Source: Ferroplasma sp. (GTDB taxonomy: Archaea > Thermoplasmatota > Thermoplasmata > Thermoplasmatales > Thermoplasmataceae). From it: a stretch of DNA of 64,000 nucleotides. The stretch lies in NCBI RefSeq assembly GCF_031200575.1, contig NZ_CP133597.1, positions 1,178,001 to 1,242,000 on the forward strand, read 5' to 3'. Under the pieces are notes generated by a model. That model was not told the DNA's origin, searched no databases, and saw nothing but the letters and a program-made list of their open reading frames with translations. The position numbers were made by a program, and so were the translations under genes. Below, one piece after another: positions 45,963 through 55,043 of this stretch; the first letter of the stretch is position 1; the number at the start of each line of letters is the position of its first letter.

Positions 45963-47046
45963 GTTTCAAAATTTTAATAGGCTTTATAATGATTTAAAGC
46001 TTGAATTGGATACTAGTTATTTTGAAACAATGTCTTCGGGCTACTATATTCTTGGAAGTAAACTAAAAGAATTTGAGAATAATTTTTCTAAGTTTGTTGA
46101 ATCCAAATATTGCATTGGTGTGGCATCCGGTTTGGATGCTTTAACCATCGCCTTAAAATCGTTGAACTTAGAAAAAGGAAGTGAGGTTATAGTACCGGCA
46201 AATACATATATAGCTACGTTTATTGCCATTATCAGAGCTGGTTATGTTCCTATACCGGTAGATGCAGACATAAGGACACTACAGATAGATGCCAATTTGA
46301 TACCACATAAAATTACGGAGAAAACACGTGTAATCATGCCCGTGCATTTATATTACCAGACTCCAGATATGGATGTTATCAATGAAATCGCAAAAGAAAA
46401 TAATTTAAGGGTTATTACAGATGCAGCACAAGGCCACGGGGCAAAATATAAAGGTAAAGTTGTAGGCTCACTTGCAGAGGCTGAATGTTTTAGCTTTTAC
46501 CCAACAAAAAATTTGGGTGCTATTGGCGATGCTGGATGTATTGCTACAGATAATGATAATATTAATTATAATTCGAAATTGCTGAGGAACTATGGTGAGA
46601 AGGAGAATTATGTAAGCTATTTAATTGGTTATAATTCTAGGCTAGATGAAATTCAGGCAGGTTTCTTAAACGCAAAGCTAAAATATCTCAATAAATGGAA
46701 TGAAAGGCGTAGGTATATAGCTGATAGATATTTAAATGAAATACATAATAAAAGAATCGTTTTGCCAGAGATAGCAGATTATGCAACCCCAAACTGGTAT
46801 ATCTTCCCCATATTTTCTGAACAAAGGGAACGTATAAAATCGGAACTTCAAAAAAAAGGTATTATGTCCATAATACATTATCCTGTGCCACCTTACTTGC
46901 AACCTGCATTAAAATATTTGAAGTATGATATCAATTCCCTAGTAAACAGTTCTAAAATTGCAGACACAGAATTAAGTATTCCAATAGACCCGTATTTAAA
47001 TGAAGATGAGATTAGTTATGTTATTGATTCTATAAATAATATATAA
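45952..47046 (+). CDS. fdtB: dTDP-3-amino-3,6-dideoxyhexose transaminase, FdtB/QdtB-like
   Basis: DegT-family PLP enzyme of 364 residues. Seen: GVASGLDALTIALKSL, ANTYIATFIAIIRAG, PVHLYYQTPDM, PLP-binding D157 in ITDAAQGHGAKY, the Schiff-base K186 in SFYPTKNLGAIGDAG, and LRNYGEKENYVSYLIGYNSRLDE... for the substrate pocket. FYPTKNLGAxGDAG is the FdtB/QdtB/DesV signature, distinct from the per gene here. GTG start inside the fdtA coding end gives coupling. Product: dTDP-3-amino sugar. No N-acetyltransferase is visible next to it. Confidence 0.86.
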   Translation: MIIKFQNFNRLYNDLKLELDTSYFETMSSGYYILGSKLKEFENNFSKFVESKYCIGVASGLDALTIALKSLNLEKGSEVIVPANTYIATFIAIIRAGYVPIPVDADIRTLQIDANLIPHKITEKTRVIMPVHLYYQTPDMDVINEIAKENNLRVITDAAQGHGAKYKGKVVGSLAEAECFSFYPTKNLGAIGDAGCIATDNDNINYNSKLLRNYGEKENYVSYLIGYNSRLDEIQAGFLNAKLKYLNKWNERRRYIADRYLNEIHNKRIVLPEIADYATPNWYIFPIFSEQRERIKSELQKKGIMSIIHYPVPPYLQPALKYLKYDINSLVNSSKIADTELSIPIDPYLNEDEISYVIDSINNI

Positions 47047-47094
47047 TGAAGTATCATTATCCTATAAATAGAAAGAAGGGCTTGAAAAGAGAAG
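47046..47094 (+). other. Possible 5' stub of a gene cut by IS3 copy D
   Basis: The fdtB stop overlaps an ATG (TAATG) that opens MKYHYPINRKKGLKRE before the IS3 end at 47095. This could be the start of the gene whose body resumes at 49825, but the frames do not join without assuming a lost or duplicated base, so it is only a suggestion. Confidence 0.25.
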
Positions 47095-47673
47095 TGATCT
47101 GACCCATATTTTTTTGTACACTTTTTTATCCATTCTAAGAGACACTTGACATCACCTTCTTATTTTTTATATACCTGTTACGCTGGCTTTTCTTTAACTT
47201 TTCCAGATATAGTTTATACTCTTTTCTGAAATTCACATCATTTTTATATTTATTTTCAAATTCAGATGGGGAATAATAATCCAATGTGGAATGCGACCTT
47301 ATGTTGTTGTAATCATAGAATGCGTTCTCTATTATTATTTTGCCATCGCTGAAATTATTGATTTCATTGATCCATATGTAATCAGTCTTAATTTAATTAT
47401 GAAAACTTTCAATATCACCATTTTCTTCAGGTGTTTCCTTTTCTATGTATTCATGGTTAATTCCCATTATTTTAAGATAGTTATTGAACTTCTTAGAGAT
47501 ATACTGTGGACCGTTATCTGTCCTCAATGTAATATTATCAGGTACTATGCCATTGAGCTTCCTTATTATTGAATCACCCATTGCACTGATTGCATCCCTA
47601 GCAGTGCATGATATATTATAGTTATAGCCATACCATTCCTTAGAAAATACATCCTCCTATGAAAAACCTATAC

Positions 47674-48840
47674 CTAACAATCTTTTATGCCTCCATTGTA
47701 TTTTAAATTTGCTGAATCATCTACTGTATTGTTATTGTCTTTTAATGATGTATATTCCATAGTCCTTCTTTTCCTTATTGCAAGGCTTTCCAATCTATCA
47801 AAATAGGCATAATCAATATTTTTAGACCTGTTTTATCTCTCTCATAGTCAATGTAACCTGTTTTATTTTTAAGCATGGTAAATATTGTTTCTGCTAATAT
47901 TATTGCTATTATTGACCTCTTCTTTCCCAATCTTCTTACAATGCTGAGATACTTGGATCTGAACTTCTTTGTATATTTTATTACAATATGCGATATTTCT
48001 GTTAGGAAGAACCTCAATATTGACGGTGCGTGCTTTGTTATATGGCCTTTTACTACCCTCTCACCTGAAGAGTATTCCTTAGGTATTAAACCGGTATATG
48101 ATGCAAACTTCTCCCTGTTCTTAAATCTTGAGATATCCCCTATTTCAGAGTATATTCCACATGCAGAGTGATAATTGATTCCTGGAATTGTCATCAATAA
48201 TTTTATATTGCTATTGTTTACAGCTATCTTTGATAATTCTACTTCTATTTTCCTTTCCCTTATTTTTATAAATGATATATCATTTAATAATGATCTTAAA
48301 ACTATTCTATCAGAATAATTAAGATTGCTGTAATTATTCTCTATTTCCTTTAATCCCTTCTTACCGAACGGGTCTGTAGCTTTTATTATTACTCCGTATG
48401 ATGTTAACAATGCATGTATTTTATTCTTCTTTAAAGTTAACTCTTCTCCAAGTGAATGCCTGTATCTAACCAATGATCTGATATTCTCTGTTTCCCCTGA
48501 TGGAATGTATACCTCATAATGCATTCAATCTAAATAATTCTGCAAGTTCTAAGGAATCCTCCTTATCTGTTTTCTTGTAATTATTTGATATTTCAGGAAC
48601 CTTTGCAGGATTAATCAGATGTATCTTATAGTTTAGTTTTAATAATTCCTTACAAAGATATTTACCGGATGTTGATGATTCTATTACTATATCATGGTCC
48701 TTGTAAACTGATAAAAACCCATTGACTGTCTCCATATTATTTTCCATATTTCTCTGGGAAATAATATTACCATTATCCTCCATTACCGTAGCATATACGG
48801 AACGTTTATGCACATCCAAGCCTATTACCATATTAATCAC
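47674..48840 (-). pseudogene. IS110 transposase, copy E, two frameshifts
   Basis: Starts MINMVIGLDVHKRSVYATVM (in-frame ATG also three codons later), with ESSTSGKYL and KKTDKEDSLELAEL in the first frame. A frameshift near 48515-48525 moves to VYIPSGETENIRSLVRY. The C-domain is readable (TIPGINYHSACGIYSEIG, FASYTGLIPKEYSSGERVV, KKRSIIAIILAETIF). A second shift in an A-run near 47820 moves to DYAYFDRLESLAIRKRR and the natural end GGIKDC with TAG at 47674. Both lesions look recent because the rest is well preserved. Confidence 0.85.
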
Positions 48841-48849
48841 CTCTTAGTG

Positions 48850-49021
48850 GTTCTGTGAGATTCAGAATCGAAGACTCGACAAACTCCTATTCACCTTATT
48901 AAATAATAATAAGGTATTAAATCGAGTCAAAGGGCGGTTATCCTTTATGACGGCCTCGAATGCCAATGTATTCGAAAACCGCCTCAGATTCTCACAGCTA
49001 TATCGTCATATAGCTGAGGCT
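48850..49021 (-). ncRNA. Candidate IS110 bridge (seek) RNA, copy E
   Basis: Same architecture as the copy F RNA: 5' hairpin at 48995-49016, target loop closed by GGCGGTT/AACCGCC, donor loop with hairpin ACCTTATTA/TAATAAGGT. In element orientation the second target-loop strand CATAAAGG is identical to the left flank (plus-strand copies 48941-48949 and 49041-49049 share TCCTTTATG, 9 of 9). The first strand AATACAT (48966-48972 complement) is complementary to the right flank ATGTATT (47646-47652 complement), 7 of 7. Donor guide ATAGGA equals the right end; TTTAAT matches the left end at 5 of 6. Confidence 0.85.
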
Positions 49022-49469
49022 AAATAAGGTTTTTCATGATTCCTTTATGCACATTAAATAGGTCATTCCGTTATTAGTAGGTATATATGTTATATCTGTT
49101 TCAATCAGCATCTCTGGCCTGTCAGCCCTTAACAGTTTCAGTTCCTTTCTGTTCTTATGGCTATGCACTGGAAGTGTTAAATTGTTGTTCTTCATTATCT
49201 TGTATACTGTTTTCCTGGCTATTCTTATGCCTGAATTCCTTAATAATGCCCAGATCCTGTTATATCCATATGTTACTCTTTCTCTGCATAGCTCTATTAT
49301 TTTATTAATGGTACTGTTATCAATCCTTGCTGAAGATCTTCTATCCTCAATGTTTTCATGCTTCTTCCTGTAATAGTATGTTATTCTGTTGATTCCGGAA
49401 TAATAGCATGCATTGCTTATTTTCATTCCATTATTATACATCTCATCCACTGAACTTACCTTTTCCTCC

Positions 49470-49733
49470 TCATATAATTTTTTTTAAAATTTCATTTGCT
49501 ATTGTCATTTCGCCTATTATTGCCTTCAGGCTTTCATTCTCTTTCATTAAAGACTTGTCAGGATCCTTTCCTTCTAAGCCCTTTCTCCCACCTTCCAGGA
49601 ACTGCTCCTTCCATTTATAGAACATTGATACTGGTATTCCATGCTCCCTGCATATCTCTGCTATAGTTTCATTGCTGTTAAGCGACTCAATTATAATATT
49701 GAATTTTTCCTCACCTGTTCTTATATTCCTCAT
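49470..49733 (-). CDS. IS3-family OrfA (copy D)
   Basis: HTH protein of 87 residues beginning MRNIRTGEEKFNIIIESLNS, otherwise matching OrfA of copy C, ending ...MTIANEILKKII. The first codons belong to the type 2 end. Intact, but the partner OrfB is broken. Confidence 0.8.
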   Translation of the reverse strand: MRNIRTGEEKFNIIIESLNSNETIAEICREHGIPVSMFYKWKEQFLEGGRKGLEGKDPDKSLMKENESLKAIIGEMTIANEILKKII

Positions 49734-49824
49734 TATAACGCACCCCTGTTGATACTGTAATAATATTCTACAATATTTATATATTCCTTTTCATAACTGT
49801 CCAAATTATTAATGGGACATACCA

Positions 49825-50792
49825 AATCTATTAGTAGAGTCTCTTTATAAAATATTCGAAAATGACGATATCAGATCAGACAGATGTGAATCATTGATTA
49901 CATACAAAAATTATATATCTGGATTGGATGAACATACAGAAAATAGAATAAAATTCAATGTGGATGCCAAGTTGTTTTTTCAAATCTTGAGCCATTTATA
50001 AAGAAATTGAAACTCATAGAAAACGTCAATGCTATGGATGTTAAATTCAGAAGCAGGTCCGATGTATACAATTATATAGAGTCCATAAATAATAATGAAT
50101 TATACAATAACCTGGAATTGAAAAGTACGGTAAAGGCTTTGGCTGACCTAATATACATACTGGATAAGGCTGAACTTTTACAGGAATATGTGTTTGAAAA
50201 TAATATTAAAACTGTCTATATATTATTTGATAAAGACCATTACAATTCCATTGAAAAGCATTTAAAGGCGCATAATATAAAAATACAGGATGTCCTTGAA
50301 CTGTACAGGCAGGAGATAAAGCTGGTTAAAATCGCAACGGAACCCATTGATATGGACTCAGATGTACATTTTTTCATTAAAAATATCGTTCCCATAACCA
50401 TGTACGGTGATGAGAAACAGAATTTCCTGGCAAATCTTGAAAAGAGGCCAAATAAAGAAGAGAGTGGAGAATAGCTGGGTTTCCTCAAATTCAGCACAGG
50501 CCGTAAAAAATATTCACAGTACCTGGAATGGAAGGTCCCACGGTTCAGGTCTGTAATGGAAATGACCGTGCTTATTATATCATTATTCTCCATATCCTTT
50601 GATCTGGCGGCCAATCACGTTATAACCCCTATTACAGCCTTATCCTTATTCTTCGGCAGCATTATATTTATTGATGGTACCCCCGGCTTCATTGAGTACT
50701 ATTCAAGGAAGCAGATCAACACTTCACTTTACAATAAAATCATAGAATGGTATAATAAGATAAATTCTGAAAAAGATGGCAATAACCAGTAA
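49825..50792 (+). pseudogene. Unknown membrane-anchored protein gene, truncated, frameshifted and with a TAG
   Basis: The frame is open from the IS3 boundary (NLLVESLYKIFENDDIRSDR) and loses one T in the T6 run at 49975-49980. It resumes SNLEPFIKKLKLIENVNAMD to TAG 50472-50474, and continues in the same frame as LGFLKFSTGRKKYSQYLEWK to two hydrophobic segments (VLIISLFSISFDLAANHVI and ITALSLFFGSIIFIDG) and TAA 50792. So a soluble alpha-helical domain followed by a two-helix membrane hairpin was probably one protein. No family recognised. The start was removed by IS3 copy D. Confidence 0.55.
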
Positions 50793-50804
50793 AATTTTTA
50801 AATT
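50793..50804 (+). promoter_or_regulatory. TATA box of the IS256-disrupted GT2 gene
   Basis: atttttaaatta is centred about 24 bases before the GTG at 50822, the start of the GT2 gene that was later split. Confidence 0.5.
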
Positions 50805-50863
50805 ATTTGCAATATTACTCAGTGAAAATAACGGTCATAATTACAGCATATGACAGAAAAAAA

Positions 50864-52125
50864 GATAATGTAATACATTTACTGTAAATTCAAATGGCCC
50901 TTTACCATTATCCTTAATCAACCTCCATATTTATGTATTTCCTTAACAGCCATTCCTCATTGATGTCCATTGCTATTGAAACAACCAGCCTTAGCAGTGA
51001 ATCACTATCTGGAAATGCACCTATCTTTCTTGTCCTTCTCTTCAATTCCTTATTGAATCTCTCTGTTACATTGTTTGTATGCAGCTTTCTTTGATGAGAT
51101 TTAGGGAATGATGTGTATGAGTACAGTGGATCATACCATTTATAGAACATGTCAATGGACCTGTTTAGCTTCATCTTCTCCATTCTATCTATTGCTATCT
51201 TAAACAGTGATTCATCCATTAGGGCCTCCGACACTATTTTTGATATATCCTCCCACTGGTCCTTATTCATTGTCTTTTTTAAATTCTTCAGGAAATGGAA
51301 ATGGCAGTACTGCCACAGTGAACCGGGGAATGACTCTGTTACTGCCTTCCTTATTCCTGAATGGCCATCTGATATTACCAATTGAACTCCTGCCAATCCC
51401 CTTTCCTGTAACTTGAAGAAGAAGCTGCTCCAGTCCATCCCATCCTCGGAATTATATACATCCATTGACAGTATCTGCCTTACTCCCTTGCTGTTTACAC
51501 CTATTGATACGTATAATGCCATTGATTTGTATCTGCCATTTTTCCTGACCTTGAAGTATGCAGCATCTATGTACAGGTATTTTATCTGTTCTTCAATCCT
51601 TGTTTCCATGAATTCCTTAACCTTAGTATCAAGCTCCTTATTCAGTGATGATACGTACTCAGGTGATACATTTACACCTAAATTATTTATTATATTGTTA
51701 ACAGACCTGGTTGACACACCATTGATATATGATTCTGCTATTACAGAGTTCAAGGCCTTTTCCACAGTGGAGTACTTGTCAAATACAGTGGTTGTGAATG
51801 ATCCTGATCTTAGATCAGGCTTATCCAGTATTAGCTCACCATCCACAGTCTTTAATTTCCTCTTCTTGGTTCCATTCCTGAATCCTGTTCTTCCATCAGT
51901 TCTCTCATAGGATTCTGCATTCAGCTGCTCAATCAGCTCCTCATTCATTACGTCGTTTAAGAACCATGTAACGAACTTTTTCTTTCCCTCTGTTCTATCC
52001 TCTATGAAAACCTTTATTAGTTCTTCTTTACTTATTAATTGACTCTTTGTCTTTGTCATTTTGTTTACCTCATTATGATATTGCAAAGAGTCATTTTAAA
52101 TTTACAGCAAAAAAATTACATTATC
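50864..52125 (-). mobile_element. IS256-family element, intact, 8-bp target duplication
   Basis: Length 1262 bp with long imperfect inverted repeats, GATAATGTAAT followed a few bases on by CTGTAAATT at both ends. Target duplication GAAAAAAA (50856-50863 and 52126-52133). Carries one open transposase gene. Different from the IS256 relics at 21350 and 58189, whose ends are GTGTACCATATT. Confidence 0.9.
50914..52059 (-). CDS. IS256-family (Mutator-type) transposase
   Basis: Transposase of 381 residues from MTKTKSQLISKEELIK (the frame extends nine residues upstream). Seen: GRTGFRNGTKKRKLKTVDGE, KYLYIDAAYFKVRKNG (first Asp), VQLVISDGHSGIRKAV (second Asp), the W-x-C-x-F-H signature LWQYCHFHFLKNLKK, and the C-terminal Glu in NNVTERFNKELKRRTRKIGAFPD. 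All catalytic elements are intact, so the element may be active. Confidence 0.92.
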   Translation of the reverse strand: MTKTKSQLISKEELIKVFIEDRTEGKKKFVTWFLNDVMNEELIEQLNAESYERTDGRTGFRNGTKKRKLKTVDGELILDKPDLRSGSFTTTVFDKYSTVEKALNSVIAESYINGVSTRSVNNIINNLGVNVSPEYVSSLNKELDTKVKEFMETRIEEQIKYLYIDAAYFKVRKNGRYKSMALYVSIGVNSKGVRQILSMDVYNSEDGMDWSSFFFKLQERGLAGVQLVISDGHSGIRKAVTESFPGSLWQYCHFHFLKNLKKTMNKDQWEDISKIVSEALMDESLFKIAIDRMEKMKLNRSIDMFYKWYDPLYSYTSFPKSHQRKLHTNNVTERFNKELKRRTRKIGAFPDSDSLLRLVVSIAMDINEEWLLRKYINMEVD

Positions 52126-53116
52126 GAAAAAAATTTATTTTAAATGCAGTTAAAAGTGTTTTAAGCCAGAAGATACCAGAAAGTAACTATGAGTTGATTG
52201 TCATCAAAAACTATAATGATAAAATGATTGATAGTTTTCTGGATAAAAATGGGATAAAAAATATTTACAGCCATGATAAATCACTGGGTGGCAAAATAAA
52301 TCAGGCAATTAAAATTTCCACCGGGGAAATAATTGCTTTCCTTGAAGATGATGACGCCTTCCTTGAGGGCAAATTGGAATATGTATATTCTTTATTTATA
52401 AAGAATCAAAATCTTGTATATTACCACAATCAGTATAAGCCGGTCAACGAGAAATATGAACCCATAGTATACAGGAATAATTTCCCGGACTTTAATATGT
52501 CATGCATTTCCATAAGAAAAGATATAATAGAATCTAATAAGATTGCTGGGCTAACGGATTCCCTTGATACATTTATGTATTTAAGTGCAGTTGAATCAGG
52601 AAAACGTATTTTAGCAGATAAACAAAAGTTAACTATTTATATGGTTCATAACAGTGCCAGCAATAATTTTTCTCCTGATATAAATGATTTTAATGCCTCC
52701 AGGTTGGAATATATAAACAAGGTGATTGAAACTTATAATACATTCACTGGTTTTTTTACGACTAAAAATGCTCAGAAATATCTTGAAGCCCAGATCACCT
52801 ATTATGGAATATTAAGATTTATCTATAATCATCAATATATCACTGTTAATATAATAAATTTTTTAATCTACAGCAAAAATGGATTCAGAAATAAAGCAAA
52901 ACATATCCTGATATATTTATTTTTAAGATTATCAAAAAGGCGTTACAGAAAATATATTCAAAACAGGATTTACAAAGAATCTCTGAGGATCATATAAAAT
53001 TATTCTATCACGAAGAATACATTTCATGGAGAATCCCATTCAATACAAAGCCATAAAAACCATATGCGACAATAACCCTGACAAACACTTAATATATTCT
53101 TACTCTATCTACACCT

Positions 53117-53308
53117 ATGTCAGTTAATAATATTACAGTGTGCCCGCACTGCAACCTGGATATGGAATTGAAGATGGCTCCCTATGAAAAAGATGGAGTA
53201 ACAGTAGGAGACTTCGAGGCGTATGTATGCCCCAACTGTGGAAGAATATTCTACACAAATAAGGGCTATGAAGAATTGAATAAATTTACCATGAAAAAGA
53301 AAAACTAA
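53117..53308 (+). CDS. Small zinc-ribbon protein
   Basis: Protein of 63 residues with two CPxC pairs, TVCPHCNLDMELKM near the N-terminus and YVCPNCGRIFYTNKGYEEL near residue 38, spaced to fold one zinc ribbon. Likely a nucleic-acid or protein binder; no defined function. A T/A box cttaatatattc lies about 25 bases before the ATG. It stands just outside the glycan island and 54 bases before the acyl-CoA dehydrogenase gene. Confidence 0.7.
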   Translation: MSVNNITVCPHCNLDMELKMAPYEKDGVTVGDFEAYVCPNCGRIFYTNKGYEELNKFTMKKKN

Positions 53309-53362
53309 AGGTTTTACTCCAAAATTTTATATATTCTCTGAAAATTAAATGCCGGTGTTATT

Positions 53363-54310
53363 TTGATAGAAAAAATAGGCATAATAGGAGCAGGAGCAAT
53401 GGGTTCATCCATAGCAGAGGTTTTTGCATACAACGGATATACCGTTTACCTCAAGGACCAGAATTTAGATTATGTAAATAAGGGAATAAATCATGCCAGA
53501 AAGGTTTTGGAGGACTTCCAGAACTATGCAAACTCACTTCCTGAAAAGGAAATAAAAAGAATAGAAAAGAATGGCATTGAGCTCAATGAACAGCAGAAGA
53601 GCACAATTGAAAAAAACCTGTTAAAGAAAATAGACATTGATAAAATTATTTCCAGGATACATCCCGTAGAATCCTATGATGACCTTGCCCAGTGCGGCAT
53701 TATTATAGAGGCTGTGTTTGAAAGGCAGGATATTAAGAACGACCTTTTCAAAGAATTATCGAAATCTATCGGTGAAAATACAATAGTTGCATCAAATACA
53801 TCATCATTGAGCATAACCGAAATGGCATCAAATTATAAATACCCGGAAAATGCAGTGATAGTACATTTCTTCAATCCGCCGTATACAATGCCACTGGTAG
53901 AAATCGTGCCGGCGATACAGACATCTGAGAAGACTGTGGAGGCTGCATATGAACTTATCTCAGGATTAAGAAACCACAGGGAAACAATGGTTCCTGTAAA
54001 GGCAAAGGAGAGGTCGGGATTCATAGTAAACAGGATACTCATAGAGGTAATCAATGAGGCTATAAAAATAGTTGATGAGGGAATAGCCGATGAAAAATCT
54101 GTGGATATAGCAATGAAGAAGGGTGCAGGATTCCCAATGGGGCCCTTTGAGCTCGGAGACTATGTTGGCCTTGACATAGTATATGATGTCCTGAAATCAT
54201 TCAATAAGGCATACGGTGATGCTTACATACCGCCTGAAAGGCTCAAGAATATGGTTATAGCCGGATACCTCGGCAGAAAGACGGGAAAGGGCTTTTACAT
54301 TTATAAATAA
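53363..54310 (+). CDS. 3-hydroxyacyl-CoA dehydrogenase
   Basis: NAD-dependent enzyme of 315 residues for the beta-oxidation step L-3-hydroxyacyl-CoA to 3-ketoacyl-CoA. Seen: KIGIIGAGAMGSSIAEVF (NAD loop), IIEAVFERQDIK, the catalytic ASNTSSLSITEMA and VHFFNPPYTMPLVEIV (active-site His), then the C-terminal dimer domain with KERSGFIVNRIL and PMGPFELGDYVGLD. Starts with TTG at 53363; no ATG is available in frame before the NAD loop. No enoyl-CoA hydratase domain is fused. Confidence 0.9.
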   Translation: MIEKIGIIGAGAMGSSIAEVFAYNGYTVYLKDQNLDYVNKGINHARKVLEDFQNYANSLPEKEIKRIEKNGIELNEQQKSTIEKNLLKKIDIDKIISRIHPVESYDDLAQCGIIIEAVFERQDIKNDLFKELSKSIGENTIVASNTSSLSITEMASNYKYPENAVIVHFFNPPYTMPLVEIVPAIQTSEKTVEAAYELISGLRNHRETMVPVKAKERSGFIVNRILIEVINEAIKIVDEGIADEKSVDIAMKKGAGFPMGPFELGDYVGLDIVYDVLKSFNKAYGDAYIPPERLKNMVIAGYLGRKTGKGFYIYK

Positions 54311-54377
54311 ATTTATTATTTTATATAACAAAATTCTCACATAGCAAAGATAATATTATACACAAAGATTTACTTTT

Positions 54378-55043
54378 ATGGCAAAATTATTGTTATTTGA
54401 TATTGATGGAACATTAATGGAGGAATCCCCAACACATACTGCATCATTCAATTATGTATGCAGCTCTATTTACGGTGTCACAACGGATATAGATTCTTTT
54501 CCAAGGCATGGAATGACCGATACAGGAATACTGTATGGTCTCTTAAAAAAGGAAAATGTTGAGGATGACCAGATAAGGAATGGAATGAAAAAAGCCTTCT
54601 CGGCAATGGCTGAATACGTTTCTGCGAATCTGAAACCTGACGACTACAAGCTCCTGGAAAACGTTGGCCATATCCTTGAAAGGCTTCATAATACCACATA
54701 CAGTTTGGGAATTCTTACAGGAAATCTACAGGCAATAGCCTCTCTCAGGCTTGAGAAGGCTGGCATATCATCATACTTTGTGACCGGTGGCTATGGAGAT
54801 GACAGCAGGGTAAGATCAGAACTTGTAAACTATGCCATAGAAAGATTTGGTAAATCCATTGAAAGGGAGGATATCTACCTAATAGGGGATACACCGCTGG
54901 ATATAAGAGCTGCAAGGGATGCATCTGTGAATGCAATAGCAGTGGCAACCGGAGTGTACAAAGCCTCTGATTTAACAGGGTCAGACCTTGTGTTTAATAA
55001 TTTCAAGGAAGAAAAAAAATTAATGGATTTTTTAAAAATTTAG
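54378..55043 (+). CDS. HAD-superfamily phosphatase
   Basis: HAD hydrolase of 221 residues. Seen: motif I LLFDIDGTLMEESP (nucleophile Asp and general acid), motif II LGILTGN, and motif IV IYLIGDTPLDIRAARDA. The cap insertion after motif I (residues ~15-80) is helical, as in phosphoglycolate phosphatase-like enzymes. Substrate unknown. T/A box about 23 bases upstream of the ATG. Its last four bases overlap the convergent MFS gene. Confidence 0.85.
   Translation: MAKLLLFDIDGTLMEESPTHTASFNYVCSSIYGVTTDIDSFPRHGMTDTGILYGLLKKENVEDDQIRNGMKKAFSAMAEYVSANLKPDDYKLLENVGHILERLHNTTYSLGILTGNLQAIASLRLEKAGISSYFVTGGYGDDSRVRSELVNYAIERFGKSIEREDIYLIGDTPLDIRAARDASVNAIAVATGVYKASDLTGSDLVFNNFKEEKKLMDFLKI

Larger units (their letters stand above)
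47655..49041 (-). mobile_element. IS110-family element, copy E, inserted in IS3 OrfB
   Basis: Length 1387 bp in minus orientation. Read in element orientation, the left end AATCATGAAAAACC follows ...GCATAAAGG and the right end GGTTTTTCATAGGA precedes GGATGTATT... The uninterrupted IS3 reads GCATAAAGGATGTATT, so a GG dinucleotide is present at both junctions, as in the 2-bp core of IS110 recombination. Empty-site logic is confirmed by the homologous stretch in IS3 copy A (about 22065-22085). Confidence 0.9.
47095..49824 (-). mobile_element. IS3-family element, type 2, copy D, split by IS110 copy E
   Basis: Ends TGATCTGACCCAT (47095) and, inverted, TGGTATGTCCCAT (49824). OrfA (49470-49733) is intact. 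OrfB runs from GTG/ATG near 49450 to about 49050 and resumes at 47654 to about 47150 with an extra stop (TAA for a Gln/Asn-type codon near 47395), so it is dead apart from the insertion. Internally very similar to copy C. Confidence 0.82.
50822..52997 (+). pseudogene. GT2 glycosyltransferase split by an IS256 insertion
   Basis: The first 14 codons (50822-50863) read VKITVIITAYDRKK, the classic GT2 start. Removing the element and one 8-base duplicate joins them in frame to FILNAVKSVLSQKIPESNYE at 52134 and on to the stop at 52997: a 301-residue enzyme with IIAFLEDDDAFLEGK as metal site and YYHNQYKPVNEKY, FNMSCISIRKDII as in the paralogues at 3183 and 29905. No other lesion is seen, so precise excision would restore it. 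Confidence 0.85.

Noticed and set aside
52047-52133. A start for the GT2 protein inside the IS256 terminus (frame opening at 52047).
   Set aside because: The first residues would be encoded by the insertion-sequence end. The true N-terminus is found at 50822 on the other side of the element.
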